A stretch of 64,000 nucleotides of DNA. It comes from Macrolepiota albuminosa (lineage: Eukaryota > Basidiomycota > Agaricomycetes > Agaricales > Agaricaceae). Under the pieces are notes generated by a model. It saw only the letters and a list, made by a program, of their open reading frames with translations. It had not been told where the DNA came from and searched no databases. Position 1 is the first letter of the stretch. Each line of letters begins with the position of its first letter. Location of the stretch: assembly GCA_027475525.1 (NCBI GenBank), contig JAMWFC010000126.1, positions 744,001-808,000 on the forward strand, written 5' to 3'. The translations under genes and the position numbers were made by a program. This document shows positions 11,963 to 22,319 of this stretch, one piece after another.

Positions 11963-11984
11963 TCGTATTATCTCAAGACCGTAG

Positions 11985-12004
11985 CTCGGTCTGATTGGGG
12001 GGTA
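11985..12004 (+). other. Polypurine tract of element B'
   Basis: The run TCTGATTGGGGGGTA directly precedes the LTR start and matches the corresponding site of element B (TCTCATTGGAGGGTA read on the minus strand, about 39576-39590). It primes plus-strand DNA synthesis. Confidence 0.7.
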
Positions 12005-12238
12005 TGTAGCGTAGTCCGCTATGTGGCGTTGGCCACATAGCTTTACTTACTGTATAGTAGTCAATATTATATTATATTTATTATAATATAATATTATTTA
12101 CATTATTATATAAATAGTTTTACCGGCTGCTTACAAAGCAGCTTATTTTGTGTTGATACTACATAGTCAATAGACTGGACTGGTCTAATTCTGTGCAGTG
12201 TGAACCTAAGCTCTCACAATTCCTGTAACTTCGTTACA
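12005..12238 (+). repeat. LTR of element B' (3' LTR)
   Basis: This 234-bp unit starts TGTAGCGTAG and ends TTCGTTACA. It contains an AT-rich palindromic block at 12062-12115, a TATATAAATAG box and the GGCTGCTTACAAAGCAGC hairpin. Termini resemble family-B LTRs (TGTAAC...TTACA) but the interior differs. It is therefore not the partner of the LTR at 6844-7018, and the 6.8-12.2 kb unit is a chimera. Confidence 0.75.
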
Positions 12239-12869
12239 ACTACCAAGTCTTTGCTTATCAATTGCCTATCTATCTTCTACTCTACTTGGGCTATTTATAC
12301 TGCTTTTATAGTTTGCTCCTGACCTTTTAGCATTCCTGATCTAATTTGTTGTTCCATTTTTTATTTTTGTGATGCCTGTTTCAGTGCTACCATTCAATTC
12401 TTGTGCCACCATTCCATTCATCTCTTTTTTTATCCCTCCTTTGTATTCTTTCTCCATTCAATTCCTATTTTTTTTAAGAACATTTCAATCTGGTTATTTT
12501 TAAATCACATCTTTTATTAATTCAGATCACTTCAGATTGATGCTAATTTACTCCATTTGCCAGCCCCATGCTTCCCCTCCCCATAACAGTAGCTGGATTA
12601 TTGTTGAGTTGATAGTCTGAGTTGGTCCTTGCCCTAATCTGTCCTGTATTTTCTGTATTTTATTGAGATATTTTTGGAGATACAATTTGCTGGAACTTGC
12701 TACCAGGAGGCTTACAGTTTTCAGCCTTAATAAATGTTTATCTTGACTTCTGGTACTTGTTATGTCTCTGACTGCTGGCACAGCATTGTATCAGTATACT
12801 GGAAGATTGCACTTGTGGCATGTACAATCAATTGATGCAGAAGTGGTGGCATAATGCATAATGGCCAGA
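12239..12869. other. Pyrimidine-rich stretch without recognised gene
   Basis: I recognise no domain. An open stretch on the minus strand (12548-12781) has no family match. Because the solo A LTR at 12870 has matching TSDs, this sequence is contiguous with 13369 onward in the pre-insertion state. It may therefore be the long LTR or 3' untranslated part of the minus-strand gypsy remnant K. Confidence 0.35.
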
Positions 12870-13368
12870 TGTCAGGGGACTCCTCATTTCTTCCTTTTCT
12901 CACTCCTTATCTCTTCACTCTCCTTCCATTCATTCTCTTATTTCTTCTGACATTATTTCATTTTACTGTTTCTATTCTTTCAACACTATCTGTTAGTACT
13001 ACTCTCAGCCCTTGAGATGCTCTGGTTCTTTAGCCACCATTCAGACAAGTGTGGGCCCACTCAGCACCGCTTCCAGACCGCTTATATAAGCCAGAGTTTG
13101 CCAGAGTTTGCCCCTTATTTGTACAAGTATTTGTGTAGGCAATTTTCGAGTTTTTAAGGTTTTGTTGTACTGTACAGTTGTTTCCCATGCTTCAGAGGCC
13201 CCAGAAGCGTCCAACCTGGCATAGAGAATCCCTAGACTTGTTCTCTTTGGATCTCCCTCTGCCAGGTGAGTAGCTACCTTGATATTGTCAGTATATATTC
13301 TAATACACTTTGGATCTCCCTCTGCTAGCTGTGTGACTAAGCCACAGCCTCTAGAGGTCGCCCTTACA
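12870..13368 (+). repeat. Solo LTR, family A
   Basis: A complete 499-bp LTR starts TGTCAGGGGACTCC and ends GCCCTTACA. Perfect 5-bp TSDs flank it, ccaga at 12865-12869 and 13369-13373. A promoter-like TTATATAAG lies near 13081. It serves as the reference copy for family A. Confidence 0.95.
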
Positions 13369-13373
13369 CCAGA

Positions 13374-14157
13374 GTGATCAGTGTGATCCAGGTATCAATC
13401 ATAGGGGTGATGTGATGGCTGTGATGGCAGGTGGTTCTGGGGTCCATGATGCAAGAGCTGGCTGGAGGCATGCATGATAGCAGAGTTGATTTATGTAATG
13501 GGAGTAATGGCAGTTCTGATAGTAGTTATTAGTGGAGATGTGTTGTGAGGGTCAGTGACGGAGTTCTGAAAGAGATTTCAGGGGTGTCCCAGTGTGGATT
13601 CTGGAGTGAGAGATTGTGACACCAGAGGTCTTGAGTGACTTTATAAGCAACATGTGAGTCTCTCTCCTTCTAGAGTGTGGCATCTTGATGCACAAGGTAG
13701 AATAGCTCTCAAATGGCATAGTTGACTTGGTAGATACTCCAGATGGCCTGCAGGGCATTGGAGTGGGGAGGGTGGAACTCCCAGGTCAGGGCCAGTATCT
13801 AGACATTCTTGAAAGATTTCCAGAATATATCTTCAATACTGTAGCCTTTCCACTTTACCTTGTACTGTAGCTTGCAGTGAAATATATAGCTGTCCAGGAT
13901 CTTCTTGACCTCATACTCTGGGCCCTCCTTAGTGAAGACTGGTAGCAAGGGTGGCAGTGCTTGGTGTATAAATATGAAGCTGTTCAGAGCAGGTAAGAGC
14001 TTGACTGCATTGAAAATGGAATGGAGGCAGCACATCTTGGCTAGAAGTCAAAGTCACTAGGCTAGCAGACCTACTTGTTGTTTTCCTATGTATGGTCTGA
14101 GCTGTTAATGTGAGAGCTTCTGCATGGGCCAGGTAGTTGCAATTTTCAAGATATCTA
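13374..14157 (-). pseudogene. Gypsy integrase C-terminus with chromodomain (element K remnant)
   Basis: On the minus strand, 14035-13799 reads into a chromodomain: EYEVKKILDSYIFHCKLQYK then VKWKGYSIEDIFW. Chromodomains tether integration to modified chromatin. Further down (13799-13655) there is a family-A-like tail (EFHPPHSNALQAIWSIYQV), then a stop and a purine-rich CTCTAGAAGGAGAGAGACTC like the A polypurine tract. The LTR that would follow is not clearly delimited. The upstream side is interrupted by the solo LTR at 14158. Confidence 0.7.
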
Positions 14158-14897
14158 TGTCACTACCCCTCCCCTCCGGAACCCTATCTGGGACCCCCCT
14201 CTGACCCCACAGAACGCGCTCCACCATCACGACTACCAGCACCGCCATCACTTGCATCAAGAACCACCATCACCCAGCGCCCTCTGGCAACCCCGCATCA
14301 CGTGCCTGGGATCTACCGCCATCAACCCCCGATCAACGACCGGATCACGCCTACCGCTTCTGGGCCATCACACATCACATATCACGGCTCCTTCTGCACC
14401 AATTGATCGCGTGCCCCACACACATGATCCAAGTATACAGTCCCTGCCCGCTACTCAATGCCTCCCAGAGCCCATCTCAGACACCCTGGAACCCCAAGAC
14501 CCAGCCCTGTAGTACTTATAGCATAGTTCCCTGTTGTACTTGCTAGTCTTGATATTGACTTGAATTGTTGCGTGCCCTCTGCTTGACTGGTACGCACTGA
14601 CTGGCACGCTTTGACTGGCATGCCTGAATAATTGCGTGCTCTAAGTTTGGTATGCACTTCGCGACTTATAATTTGTTAACCTGGTCTCGTCTTAGAACCC
14701 CCGGTTCACGACTCGACCCCCACCCAACCCTCAGCTACCCAAAACCCCCGGACCAAGTCCCCAGAACTACTCCTGTCCATGTCTTGAACCCCGGAGTCCT
14801 AGCCCCGGAGTTCCAGACACTCGAGTATCCATAGATCAAGTCCACCTTGTAAGGGCGTTGCTTTCCCGGAAAGCCCACGACTCAGCAGAACCTGACA
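14158..14897 (+). repeat. Solo LTR, family C
   Basis: A 740-bp LTR starts TGTCACTACCCCTCCCC and ends AGAACCTGACA. Perfect 5-bp TSDs flank it, atcta at 14153-14157 and 14898-14902. It matches the LTRs of the full-length element C (27026-27771) and the solo copy at 50332-51068. It is CpG-rich compared with its surroundings, suggesting a younger insertion. Confidence 0.95.
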
Positions 14898-14928
14898 ATC
14901 TAGGTAGACTTGATTGCTGGGCTTGTAT

Positions 14929-15455
14929 ATACACTGGCTCAAAAAACTGCCCCAATGTTTGCTCTCCAGTTCTTTGCTGATACTCCCCACAGTGCCCTTT
15001 CCCAGGCCAGTTTTTGCTTGGATTTGATGCTGAGAATACCCTTTATTGAGGAGAGAAGCAACAGAAAAGTGATTGGCAGAAGAAAAGATCACATGATAGT
15101 GGTAGAGTGTCAAGAAGGTGATTGATTAAAGTTGAACATGTCAAATTAGTACAAAGAAAGTCACATGACATTGTTTATACTTCCCACAAGATGTTTCCAT
15201 CTTCTACTGCTGAAAAATGTTGGGAAAATATGAAAATTAGAGTAAGTCAAAAAACTGCCCCAATGATTGAATATTTTGTTTGATTTATTAATCAGCAAGT
15301 TCTTGTCCAAATCACATTATCTATATATCATTATAAAGCCAGGATGCAGTTGTATGTCATGTGATTTTTCACAATTTTTTGCCTAGGTAATTGTTGCACA
15401 CCATGTGAATCTTTCTAAAAGGGCCAAATATTGGGGTAGTTTTTTGAGCCAGTAT
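14929..15455 (-). mobile_element. Tc1/mariner-like DNA transposon remnant with terminal inverted repeats
   Basis: The left end ACTGGCTCAAAAAACTGCCC (from 14933) and the right end, reading inward ACTGGCTCAAAAAACTACCC (from 15452), form terminal inverted repeats of about 28 bp next to TA-rich flanks. On the minus strand, 15113-14960 encodes a helix-turn-helix start, VASLLNKGYSQHQIQAKTGL then GKGTVGSISKELE, typical of Tc1-type transposases. The catalytic DDE domain is absent. A third internal TIR copy sits at about 15246-15265, so the unit is deleted or nested. Confidence 0.75.
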
Positions 15456-16260
15456 ATATGCCCAAGGCATTCTACATGCTTGGCATACAGCTCACACTGC
15501 TTCTATTTGAGGTACAGCTGATTATGGCAAAGTCTTTCAAAGAGTATCCTGAGGTGCTCTTTGTGCTCCTCAATAGAATTAGAGTAGACACATATACTAT
15601 TATATATTGTCTAAATAGACATGCATCCACTGTCTGATGACATCTCTAAACTAAATGTCATTAGCTGCTGAAAAGTAGCCAGTGCATTGCAGTCTTCAAT
15701 GTGCATGACATTATTAAAGGTACATTACAGTAATTGTCATGAAAGCTGCTTTAGGTACATTCAATAAATGTATACTTACCTGCTAATATGCATTAGTAAG
15801 ATCAATTTTTGACCTGACCTTTGCTCAGACAACATCTTTGCAAATAACCTTCTGATCAGATAAGAGTGTCACATTTTTAACTGTATTGTTATTTTGCTAA
15901 TGCTATATGTAATGTTCTATACTTCTTTAAGATATAAAAAAGGAATGCTGTCTAGTCAGTTGCACATGGTTCCTACTATTTTGCCTGCACATAGTAATCA
16001 ATCTTCACTCTAAGCTGCTCCTGAAGAGAATTAGGATATCACAGCATAAAGTACGAGTACTGTTTTGACTTGTCGATAAAGTTAATCTCATGATTAATCT
16101 CTTGCTATAGAGAAAGCTCCTTCTTGGTGCCATTTACAATTTTGTAGTATTTATCATACCATTGCCGTCAGAGGCCAGAAATATCTTCCTCTGAGAGTCC
16201 TGGGGGCTTTGCTCTCTATTTCTTCTCATGCTTCTATGGTATACAAGAAGACTCATTTAC
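15456..16260 (-). pseudogene. Element D reverse transcriptase remnant (Ty3/gypsy, B-related)
   Basis: Read on the minus strand, this parallels the reverse-transcriptase segment of element B (45000-45860) nearly base for base in places. An example is the segment on cDNA priming and the aspartate region around 15580-15760. Stops are frequent. The 3' half of the element (RNase H, integrase, 3' LTR) is missing, cut off at the Tc1-like unit. From 16260 to 16630 the linker to protease is degenerate. Confidence 0.65.
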
Positions 16261-16632
16261 AGCTTGGCCAGACTTAGTCTGTCCATACTTCTCACAAAGG
16301 GCCACTAGATGAATTTCAGATTTGTCTGGTACTCTGAGCCATATTACAGGCTCTACCCCTCTTTCTGGTTGCCATCAGAATTCATATGGCTCTGATACTT
16401 CTTTGGAGGTTGCATCTCTTTACAGTTCATTATGAACTGTAGGCCAAGAATTTCAAGGCATTATTGCCCTGTGTTTTCCCCTTTGGAGAGTATCCTGATA
16501 CTCTTCCTCAGTTATAGGAAATACATGACTATCTGCAGGCAGGCTATTACTAGAAACTGCTGGCACCAGATTGTGTTTCCATTGGAAAAGTTAGAAAAGA
16601 AAGCTGTCATGCAATTTCCAATGTGCCAATTT

Positions 16633-17148
16633 TCAAAAGAAAAAGGCACTTTTCTTTGTTGAATGACTTTTTTTGTGGGAAATTAATACATCAGAAATAG
16701 CATAACAGCTTTCTTTTACACTTTTTCCACTGGAAACACTTTCCAGTATCAGCAGTGAGTGTAAATGCCCATCTGCTATGTCCAACTCCAGCTTCTGTGC
16801 CAGGATTACAACACTATTAATGATCACTCCATCATTGACAAAGTCCAACTGGGCTTTACTGTCTCTCATGAAAAGGGTACCAATAATTATATCATACCTA
16901 TCAAAGTTCACCACATCCATATAGACATTGCAATACTCCCCAGGCACCTTTATTGTTATGCATGTACCATAATTCACAATAAAATAACTACCTATTGTTC
17001 CAAGCTGCAGCATTATAGAAGTAACCAATGGGGCTACCCTTATTCCTGCAACATGAGGAAAGGATGGTATAAGCCCTAATACAGTGCTCTCTGAGTCCCA
17101 TAGCATCCATGCTTTGTGTTTCATATAATCCCTCATCTTCACTCCCAA
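16633..17148 (-). pseudogene. Element D aspartic protease region
   Basis: A 171-residue open stretch contains WDSESTVLGLIPSFPHVAGI near its start, where DSES stands in place of the DSGS active site of element B. It then has MLQLGTIGSYFIVNYGTCIT and FDRYDIIIGTLFMRDSKAQL. The ordering and residues match the protease of element B (46514-47005). The Gly-to-Glu change in the active-site triplet suggests an inactive enzyme. Confidence 0.75.
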
Positions 17149-18250
17149 GTATAATACTCATTATCATATATGTCTAACTCAATGTACTCCTTTTGTGGTG
17201 AGGAAACTGGGTCTGAGTCCTCTGGCTCAGCATCCAGCTCCAACACAGGCTTGTCACTGAGATTCTGTTGATTATCATTTTCTGACAGCACTGCTATATG
17301 CCCTGCCTGAATCTGCCTGCAGGGAGTTGCTCTTTGGGGCTCTTTATATTCATGGGAAAAGTAGCCTAGTTTGCCACAGTTAAAGCATGTTGTAACTAGC
17401 ATGCTATCTTTAGATGAGTGACCTGCCCTGCCAGTCATCATTTTAGTATTTAGCCCTCCTGTAACAGGTGTGGGCCTGGTTGCTACATTGACTCTAGAAG
17501 CACTGTGCTGTGCTCCTGGAGTTGCAGCTAGCACTACCCAAGGCTTTGTGACACTGGTGTGCCCTGGACCACCTCCTTCTATAGTACTTTATCTGCAGGT
17601 GTGTGGACCACAGGTCTACTGCAGGTTGTGCAGTCTTGTTGTGCTCTAAATAGTGCACAGCAGTCTTGAGACTACTCTCATAGGCCTTAGCTTCTGAAAC
17701 AAACTCCTCTATGGTGTTCACTTAGGGCACCAGTCCTCCATCCCAGATGAGAGCAAGAAGCATCTCAGAGGGTATTTCCTTCAGAAAGTGCTCTCATAAC
17801 ATGAACTCCATTGCTGCTCATAGAGTTCTCAAGAGTCATTGTAGACATCTCAGGAGCCCCTCAGATTGCTGGAGTAGATATTTGTAGTTACCCTCTTGTA
17901 TGTCTCAATCTTGATATTATCTGAATTGCTGTTTGTATGCAGAATTGACTTTACAGAGGTCCAAAGGTCAATACTCATGGCATGTGATCTCAGTAGCAAG
18001 CTTGACATGATTGCAGGAAAGTGTGCAGGTAGCAACTTACTAGCAGAAGACTGATCAATTGATATAAATGCTGGAAATAATAGACAAAGAGGCACAAAGA
18101 ATGAGTAAGTTTGGTAATTAGTTGGCTAGAGCAGCAAGAGCATGAAACATAGTCATTATGTCAGCTGATGTGGCATCATTGTCTTGTGCTACCAGAGAGG
18201 TGGCCTGTGGCTGGGATTCCAGAGCATTGGAGCTAGATCCCAGCTGAAAA
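17149..18250 (-). pseudogene. Element D gag pseudogene
   Basis: The C-terminal part (17534-17139) holds a zinc knuckle, CFNCGKLGYFSHEY, lacking the last Cys, and an acidic tail similar to family B (YIELDIYDNEYYTWE). Upstream, 17721-17494 and 18095-17850 carry capsid-like text (NTIEEFVSEAKAYESSLKTA). N-terminal text near 18160-18250 reads LVAQDNDATSADIMTM. This gag differs from that of family B, so D is a separate though related family. Confidence 0.65.
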
Positions 18251-18278
18251 TTACAATATGGGCACCACCATAAGTTTC

Positions 18279-18498
18279 TGACCCCTCCTAGATATCACAG
18301 CAATCGCATCCCATTGTCAAGATACTAAACAATGCAATGTAGATTTATGTATATATACTGCTATCCTAGAAGGCACCCTCAGCTGATTATATACAGTCTG
18401 AGGGTGAGCAAATGTTACCTACCAATACTTAATACCATACTCACAAGTACTATAGATCAGATACTTACTGTATCCTTTTTTTAGGTCGGACTTCAACA
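18279..18498 (-). repeat. Probable 5' LTR of element D
   Basis: On the minus strand it starts TGTTGAAGTCCGACC and ends GAGGGGTCA, about 220 bp, immediately upstream of the D gag leader. It contains a TATATATAC box and the hairpin CACCCTCAG...CTGAGGGTG at 18374-18406, which is also found in the copia LTRs E1 and G. No second LTR or TSD is available, so the boundaries are tentative. Confidence 0.5.
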
Positions 18499-19308
18499 CT
18501 GATTGGTGTCAGACAAGAGGAGTGGTAAAGTAGAGGAGAGTGTAGGAGGCAGGAGAGGTGGTAATGCTGAAAAGTGTGATAAAATTATTGGCAGTCAGCA
18601 GTAGATTGCTGGGGCAAACTATCTGTTTAAAAGGAAAAGACAACTTGAACTACATGTAGTGCTTGCTAACAAATGCATTTTGCAGAGACAAAATGCCAAG
18701 TCCAGTGGACTGACAATTTTTATTCCTTTGTTGAAGACACTTCTTTCTTGCTGGTTCCAGAACATGTTTCCACCAGAAAAAAATTCAGTAGCTATTAATA
18801 TTACTAATGATGATATGCTTCATGTACTTCTTGTCAATAGTATCCTATTAGAGGATATTCCTTCCATTCTCTTACTATCAAATATCTGCACTTTCATTGT
18901 CATGCTACCCAAACACACACTTTATCATTCTCCTACATGTCCTGTCCTCTTTTCACCATTTCTCACTTGTGTACTCTGTACAATTCTATTGCTAACTCTA
19001 GATCATATACTACTGCTTTCAAAGACTAGACGTATGCTATTTCTCATCAGAACCAAGCTCACAATGTCGGAATCTCAGTTATCTGAAGACAGCGAGGTTT
19101 TCCCATTCCTCAGTCATTGCATCTATTACATGGGAATTGTTACTCGCATAAATAGAGTGCAGATTATATTCTAAGTCTCAGTCAACTGTATATTTATCGA
19201 TACATTATGCATACATCCGCTACCTTGTAACATCAGAGGTAAAATTCACTTCAGCCGTCTATTCAATGGGCGTCGATATGTACCTTCGTAGTTGGGCAAT
19301 TTAACCGA
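18499..19308. other. Intergenic stretch at the edge of the repeat block
   Basis: No retroelement domain is visible. A 171-codon open stretch on the plus strand (18659-19174) is Leu/Ile/Ser-rich with no recognisable family; I regard it as probably non-coding. CpG frequency rises from about 19060 onward. Confidence 0.4.
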
Positions 19309-19974
19309 CTAAAACAAACGAAAGAGTGGAATATTCACCTTCAGGATGCGCTCAGAGGAATCCGCGACTAAACTCTGTTCCGAAGAAAGGCCAAAGAATA
19401 CACGTTCCTTCGAAGGGAGCCAATCTACCCGACGAGCCGATCTATCATGTTCATCCAACTTGTCCCTCTCTAGACGCTTCTTTCTGCGTCTGTCAACTCG
19501 AAGAAATAGGTCCCAATCACTTTGCTGTAACTCAAGCAATTCGTTGGCTGCAGGCCGTTGTAGGGAATGGATGATAGTGATTAATACGTCCCGAACCGTT
19601 AAATAGTCATGCTGAGGTAAAACAATGATCTTCCAGGGTAAGGAACGAGAGCTGATGAGGAGCCTAAGAATCGGGCCCGATGTTGCGGGGGCATTGAGGA
19701 TGGATTCATGGAAGATGTCTGCAGGATTGACGTGTCCGCTAAGGTCAAGTTTGACGGATGGTTCCCTGAGCTCCAAGTGTATCCCGTCACGATAGAGATC
19801 TGCGGAGTCCTCGTCTATGTAGAACGAATCTCCCACCAACTCCTGTCCTACGTTGGTGTCCACGGCAGAACTAGGCGTGGTTGCAATTGACACTTCAGGC
19901 GTGTAAACAACACGGTCAACGTCTTCATTAAAACGAACTGAACGAGTCTTGGTCTTAGTGTCAGCTCCTGACAT
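19309..19974 (-). CDS. DUF6699-type hypothetical protein (host gene)
   Basis: This 221-codon uninterrupted ORF starts MSGADTKTKTRSVRFNEDVD. An acidic, disordered N-terminal half leads into a domain with ILRLLISSRSLPWKIIVLP, YLTVRDVLITIIHSLQRPA and a closing RRVDWLPSKERVFFGL. This order (lpW-i-V, tV-dVl, R-vD-L, F-GL) is what I know from the DUF6699 family, common in agaricomycetes and of unknown function. The last dozen residues after ERILK could instead be an intron start (GTGAAT), so the 3' end is uncertain. Codon use and CpG content are unlike the decayed transposons around it, consistent with a conserved host gene. Confidence 0.75.
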   Translation of the reverse strand: MSGADTKTKTRSVRFNEDVDRVVYTPEVSIATTPSSAVDTNVGQELVGDSFYIDEDSADLYRDGIHLELREPSVKLDLSGHVNPADIFHESILNAPATSGPILRLLISSRSLPWKIIVLPQHDYLTVRDVLITIIHSLQRPAANELLELQQSDWDLFLRVDRRRKKRLERDKLDEHDRSARRVDWLPSKERVFFGLSSEQSLVADSSERILKVNIPLFRLF

Positions 19975-20032
19975 CGGTCTGTAACGAAGGATATGATATC
20001 TATGGAGGATGAAGAATAAAAAACTTGAATAC

Positions 20033-20497
20033 CTAGGATAAACGAGGTAAGTTTATAGCTTTCAGGTGTAAATGATGTCGAGGGAATGTGGTGCAATGAT
20101 GCGCCCCTCTTATAATAACTATGGAGGTACCATTGATGAACATGTGCATAACGGAGTATAATCTAGAAGTAGTTTCCAAGTGAGAATGAATCAGATGGAT
20201 GACAGAATTTCCACGAGTACCATAGATCTGTACCCAAAAAGGCGGTCTTTGCTCGTGTTCTGCTGCTACGACATCGTGAAGGAACATCTTTTTCAAGCTG
20301 TACAATTCCAGAGAATCCGCTGCAGAGTAGACAGGAAGAGCACTGACACATCCATGAATATGACCGCTTTCGTTCCAAGATATACAATCCTTGTCAGTTC
20401 TCCAACAACCAACGATCCATACGCGGGGCCAGTCAATGCCATAAACAGCATGTGATATACCATACGAAATTTCCAGATATATGGTCCCCAAATACAC
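20033..20497 (-). CDS. Hypothetical protein, possible host exon
   Basis: An open stretch of 154 codons in CpG-retaining sequence, starting MYLGTIYLEISYGISHAVYG and containing RPPFWVQIYGTRGNSVIHLI. I do not recognise a family. The ATG is preceded by GTAG, so it may be an internal exon rather than a true start. It lies divergent-free, upstream of the DUF6699 gene on the same strand. It may also be a chance ORF. Confidence 0.3.
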   Translation of the reverse strand: MYLGTIYLEISYGISHAVYGIDWPRVWIVGCWRTDKDCISWNESGHIHGCVSALPVYSAADSLELYSLKKMFLHDVVAAEHEQRPPFWVQIYGTRGNSVIHLIHSHLETTSRLYSVMHMFINGTSIVIIRGAHHCTTFPRHHLHLKAINLPRLS

Positions 20498-20699
20498 CTA
20501 CCTATGGAGAGTCTAACGGAATCTAGGTTTGATCAATTGCTGACATTCGACTGCTATTGCTCAAAAACAGAAATTGTTGATGGAAGGTCCATACTTGCAT
20601 TTCCTTATTTCATCTTGTCGGGCTGTCAGGGCTGGCGCCCTATGAATACGTTATCACAGGACGAAATTTTCATCTTCTGCATCACATACCACCTCATCC

Positions 20700-21200
20700 T
20701 TGTAAGTCGTGGAACTTTCCGGAGGTAATGTGGGATCGGGATTAGAAGGGACGAAAAGTGTTTGACACAGGAATAAACAAGCACAGGGAATGGCTAACCA
20801 AATATGGCTGACGTACACAGGATTAGCCCTTGTGATGCACGACGAGTTCTGATATACTTCTTATGTTTTGTTTTGTCGAATGCATGTAGAGTAAAATCCT
20901 TCTGTGGCACCACTTCGATACCCAACATCGTCTGTCTGTGGTCGGTAGTGGTTCGTTAATAATCATGGAAAACAGCAACATCCGGACAACGCAGTGTTCG
21001 CGTCGGATATGCAAGGGCAATGTACTATGGGTGTAATTGGACATGACATCATCGTCACGCTGTAAGTGATAATAAGGCTGGGTTGAGGTACGGACGTGTG
21101 AGACTAGAAGATAAGTGTCTGGCGGGAGGAACGCGTTCGTTCCGTACGCAGAAGTAGCTGCGGTGGCCGCGGCGGATCCCCAACTAGGCGCAGCTCATCC
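20700..21200 (-). CDS. Hypothetical host gene fragment, possible membrane protein C-terminus
   Basis: On the minus strand a frame stays open from about 21194 to 20823 (YGTNAFLPPDTYLLVSHVRT ... SISELVVHHKG). In another frame, 20830-20690 reads YVSHIWLAIPCACLFLCQTL, a hydrophobic segment, then an acidic tail ending DEVVCDAEDENFVL and a stop. An intron between them would join the two. No family is recognised and no splice sites are certain. Confidence 0.25.
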
Positions 21201-21468
21201 TCGGCCGCGTCTACCCACCGGAGCTGTGCCGATCATGTTTTGTCCAGTATTTCTCTTTGTCACGATGGAGTGAAAAACAATGGATGTTTTGTAGGGGAGT
21301 AAGTAATTACAGGTGTAGACAGAATGCGATGGGTAAGAAGGAATGGGATGTTATGCTTTATAATATATAAAGATTGAGAAGATCTCACCATTCGGTGGTC
21401 AAAAATTTGTTAGATTGTGTTCTTCGGCGAATCGGTGACGTGATCTGTCCCATACCAAAGCGATGGCA

Positions 21469-22055
21469 TTAGGAACGATAGTGTCCAGTCTCCTCTAGTA
21501 AATGAGAAAGCAAAGAGAGCTCCAGCCGCCGTGTTTCATCACGATGTAAGGTGGTACTCCATCGGAAAGTAGCTTGAGCGAACCTCCTATTCGGTGTTGG
21601 GAGACATTCGGTAGCTGTGTCCGTGGAAGATATCCAATTTTTGTGTCGAGTAAATTTCAATGGAAGGGAAAGTTAGGGAGGAAATGGACAAGTGCAAGTG
21701 TAATTACTGTTTGTAGTAGCCAGAAAGCTATCCTTTGTCAGAAGTGATAGGGATAGTTGTCCATGTGAGAAATCGTGGAAGCCAGATAGAGGTGAGTTAT
21801 CAGATGGATGGTTGATCAAGAGGTGATTTGTTAGTGCCCGAACAGGGCAAAACATGTCTTCCCTTTGTGTCAAACTACAATCGGCGCCGCTGAATCTAGT
21901 AGTTTTAGTACAGGGAATGTGAAAGGTTGTGGCTCGACGATCGTGGATGGAAGATATCCGAATATTACAGTTAACAGATATATTACGGGAAGGGTCGAAG
22001 GTTCTTTGTGTTAAGGGAAGAAGCTCTCCGAGCCTACTGTCACAATCTTGACACC
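21469..22055 (-). pseudogene. Tyrosine recombinase-like (DNA breaking-rejoining enzyme) fragment
   Basis: On the minus strand 22055-21673 reads RLGELLPLTQRTFDPSRNIS, then IPCTKTTRFSGADCSL, then CPVRALTNHLLINHPSDNSP and LTKDSFLAT. This order (LGELLP-t...FDPSR, iPwTKTT, CPV-AL--HL--N, LTK--Fl) is what I know from agaricomycete tyrosine recombinases of the Crypton/DIRS/phage-integrase type. The expected HSFRIGG (HxxR) box and catalytic Tyr do not follow. The next open stretch (21660-21469) is unrelated or shifted. So it is a truncated copy next to the copia H LTR. Confidence 0.6.
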
Positions 22056-22158
22056 AAGTTCAATCCGACATCCGACTTACTCCCTTTTCTTTCCCCTTTT
22101 ACATTTTCAACATCGGGTGGGTGTGTAAAGATTTTCGAGTAAAATGAAGAGAGCGTAC

Positions 22159-22319
22159 TGTTAGATACAATTGACTCAGTCGGTTGTATCAATGACTGAG
22201 GCTCCCAGTCTCCCGATCCGACACGTTGTACCCCCAAACTGTACAGTCCATCAATCTCCCTTTGCGGCTGTGGCGCCTGGTCACGTGTACCCGACGCGCT
22301 CCGCGATCCACCCCCAACA
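22159..22319 (-). repeat. Copia H 3' LTR
   Basis: A 161-bp unit, on the plus strand TGTTAGATACAATTG ... CCCCCAACA, lies just after the H pol stop. On the minus strand it is preceded by a purine-rich GAGTCCAGATGAG. It carries an inverted repeat CCTCAGTC/GACTGAG like the LTR at 60454-60604. CpGs are retained, unlike the pol part of H at 52.8-56 kb. Confidence 0.65.

Noticed and set aside
12062..12115. AT-rich palindrome as a replication origin or MITE
   Set aside because: It lies within the bounded B' LTR and has no separate target duplication.
18659..19174. 171-codon plus-strand open stretch as a host gene
   Set aside because: It is Leu/Ile/Ser-rich with no family match, no conserved block and AT-rich codon use; likely a chance ORF. 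Noted only as part of the intergenic stretch.
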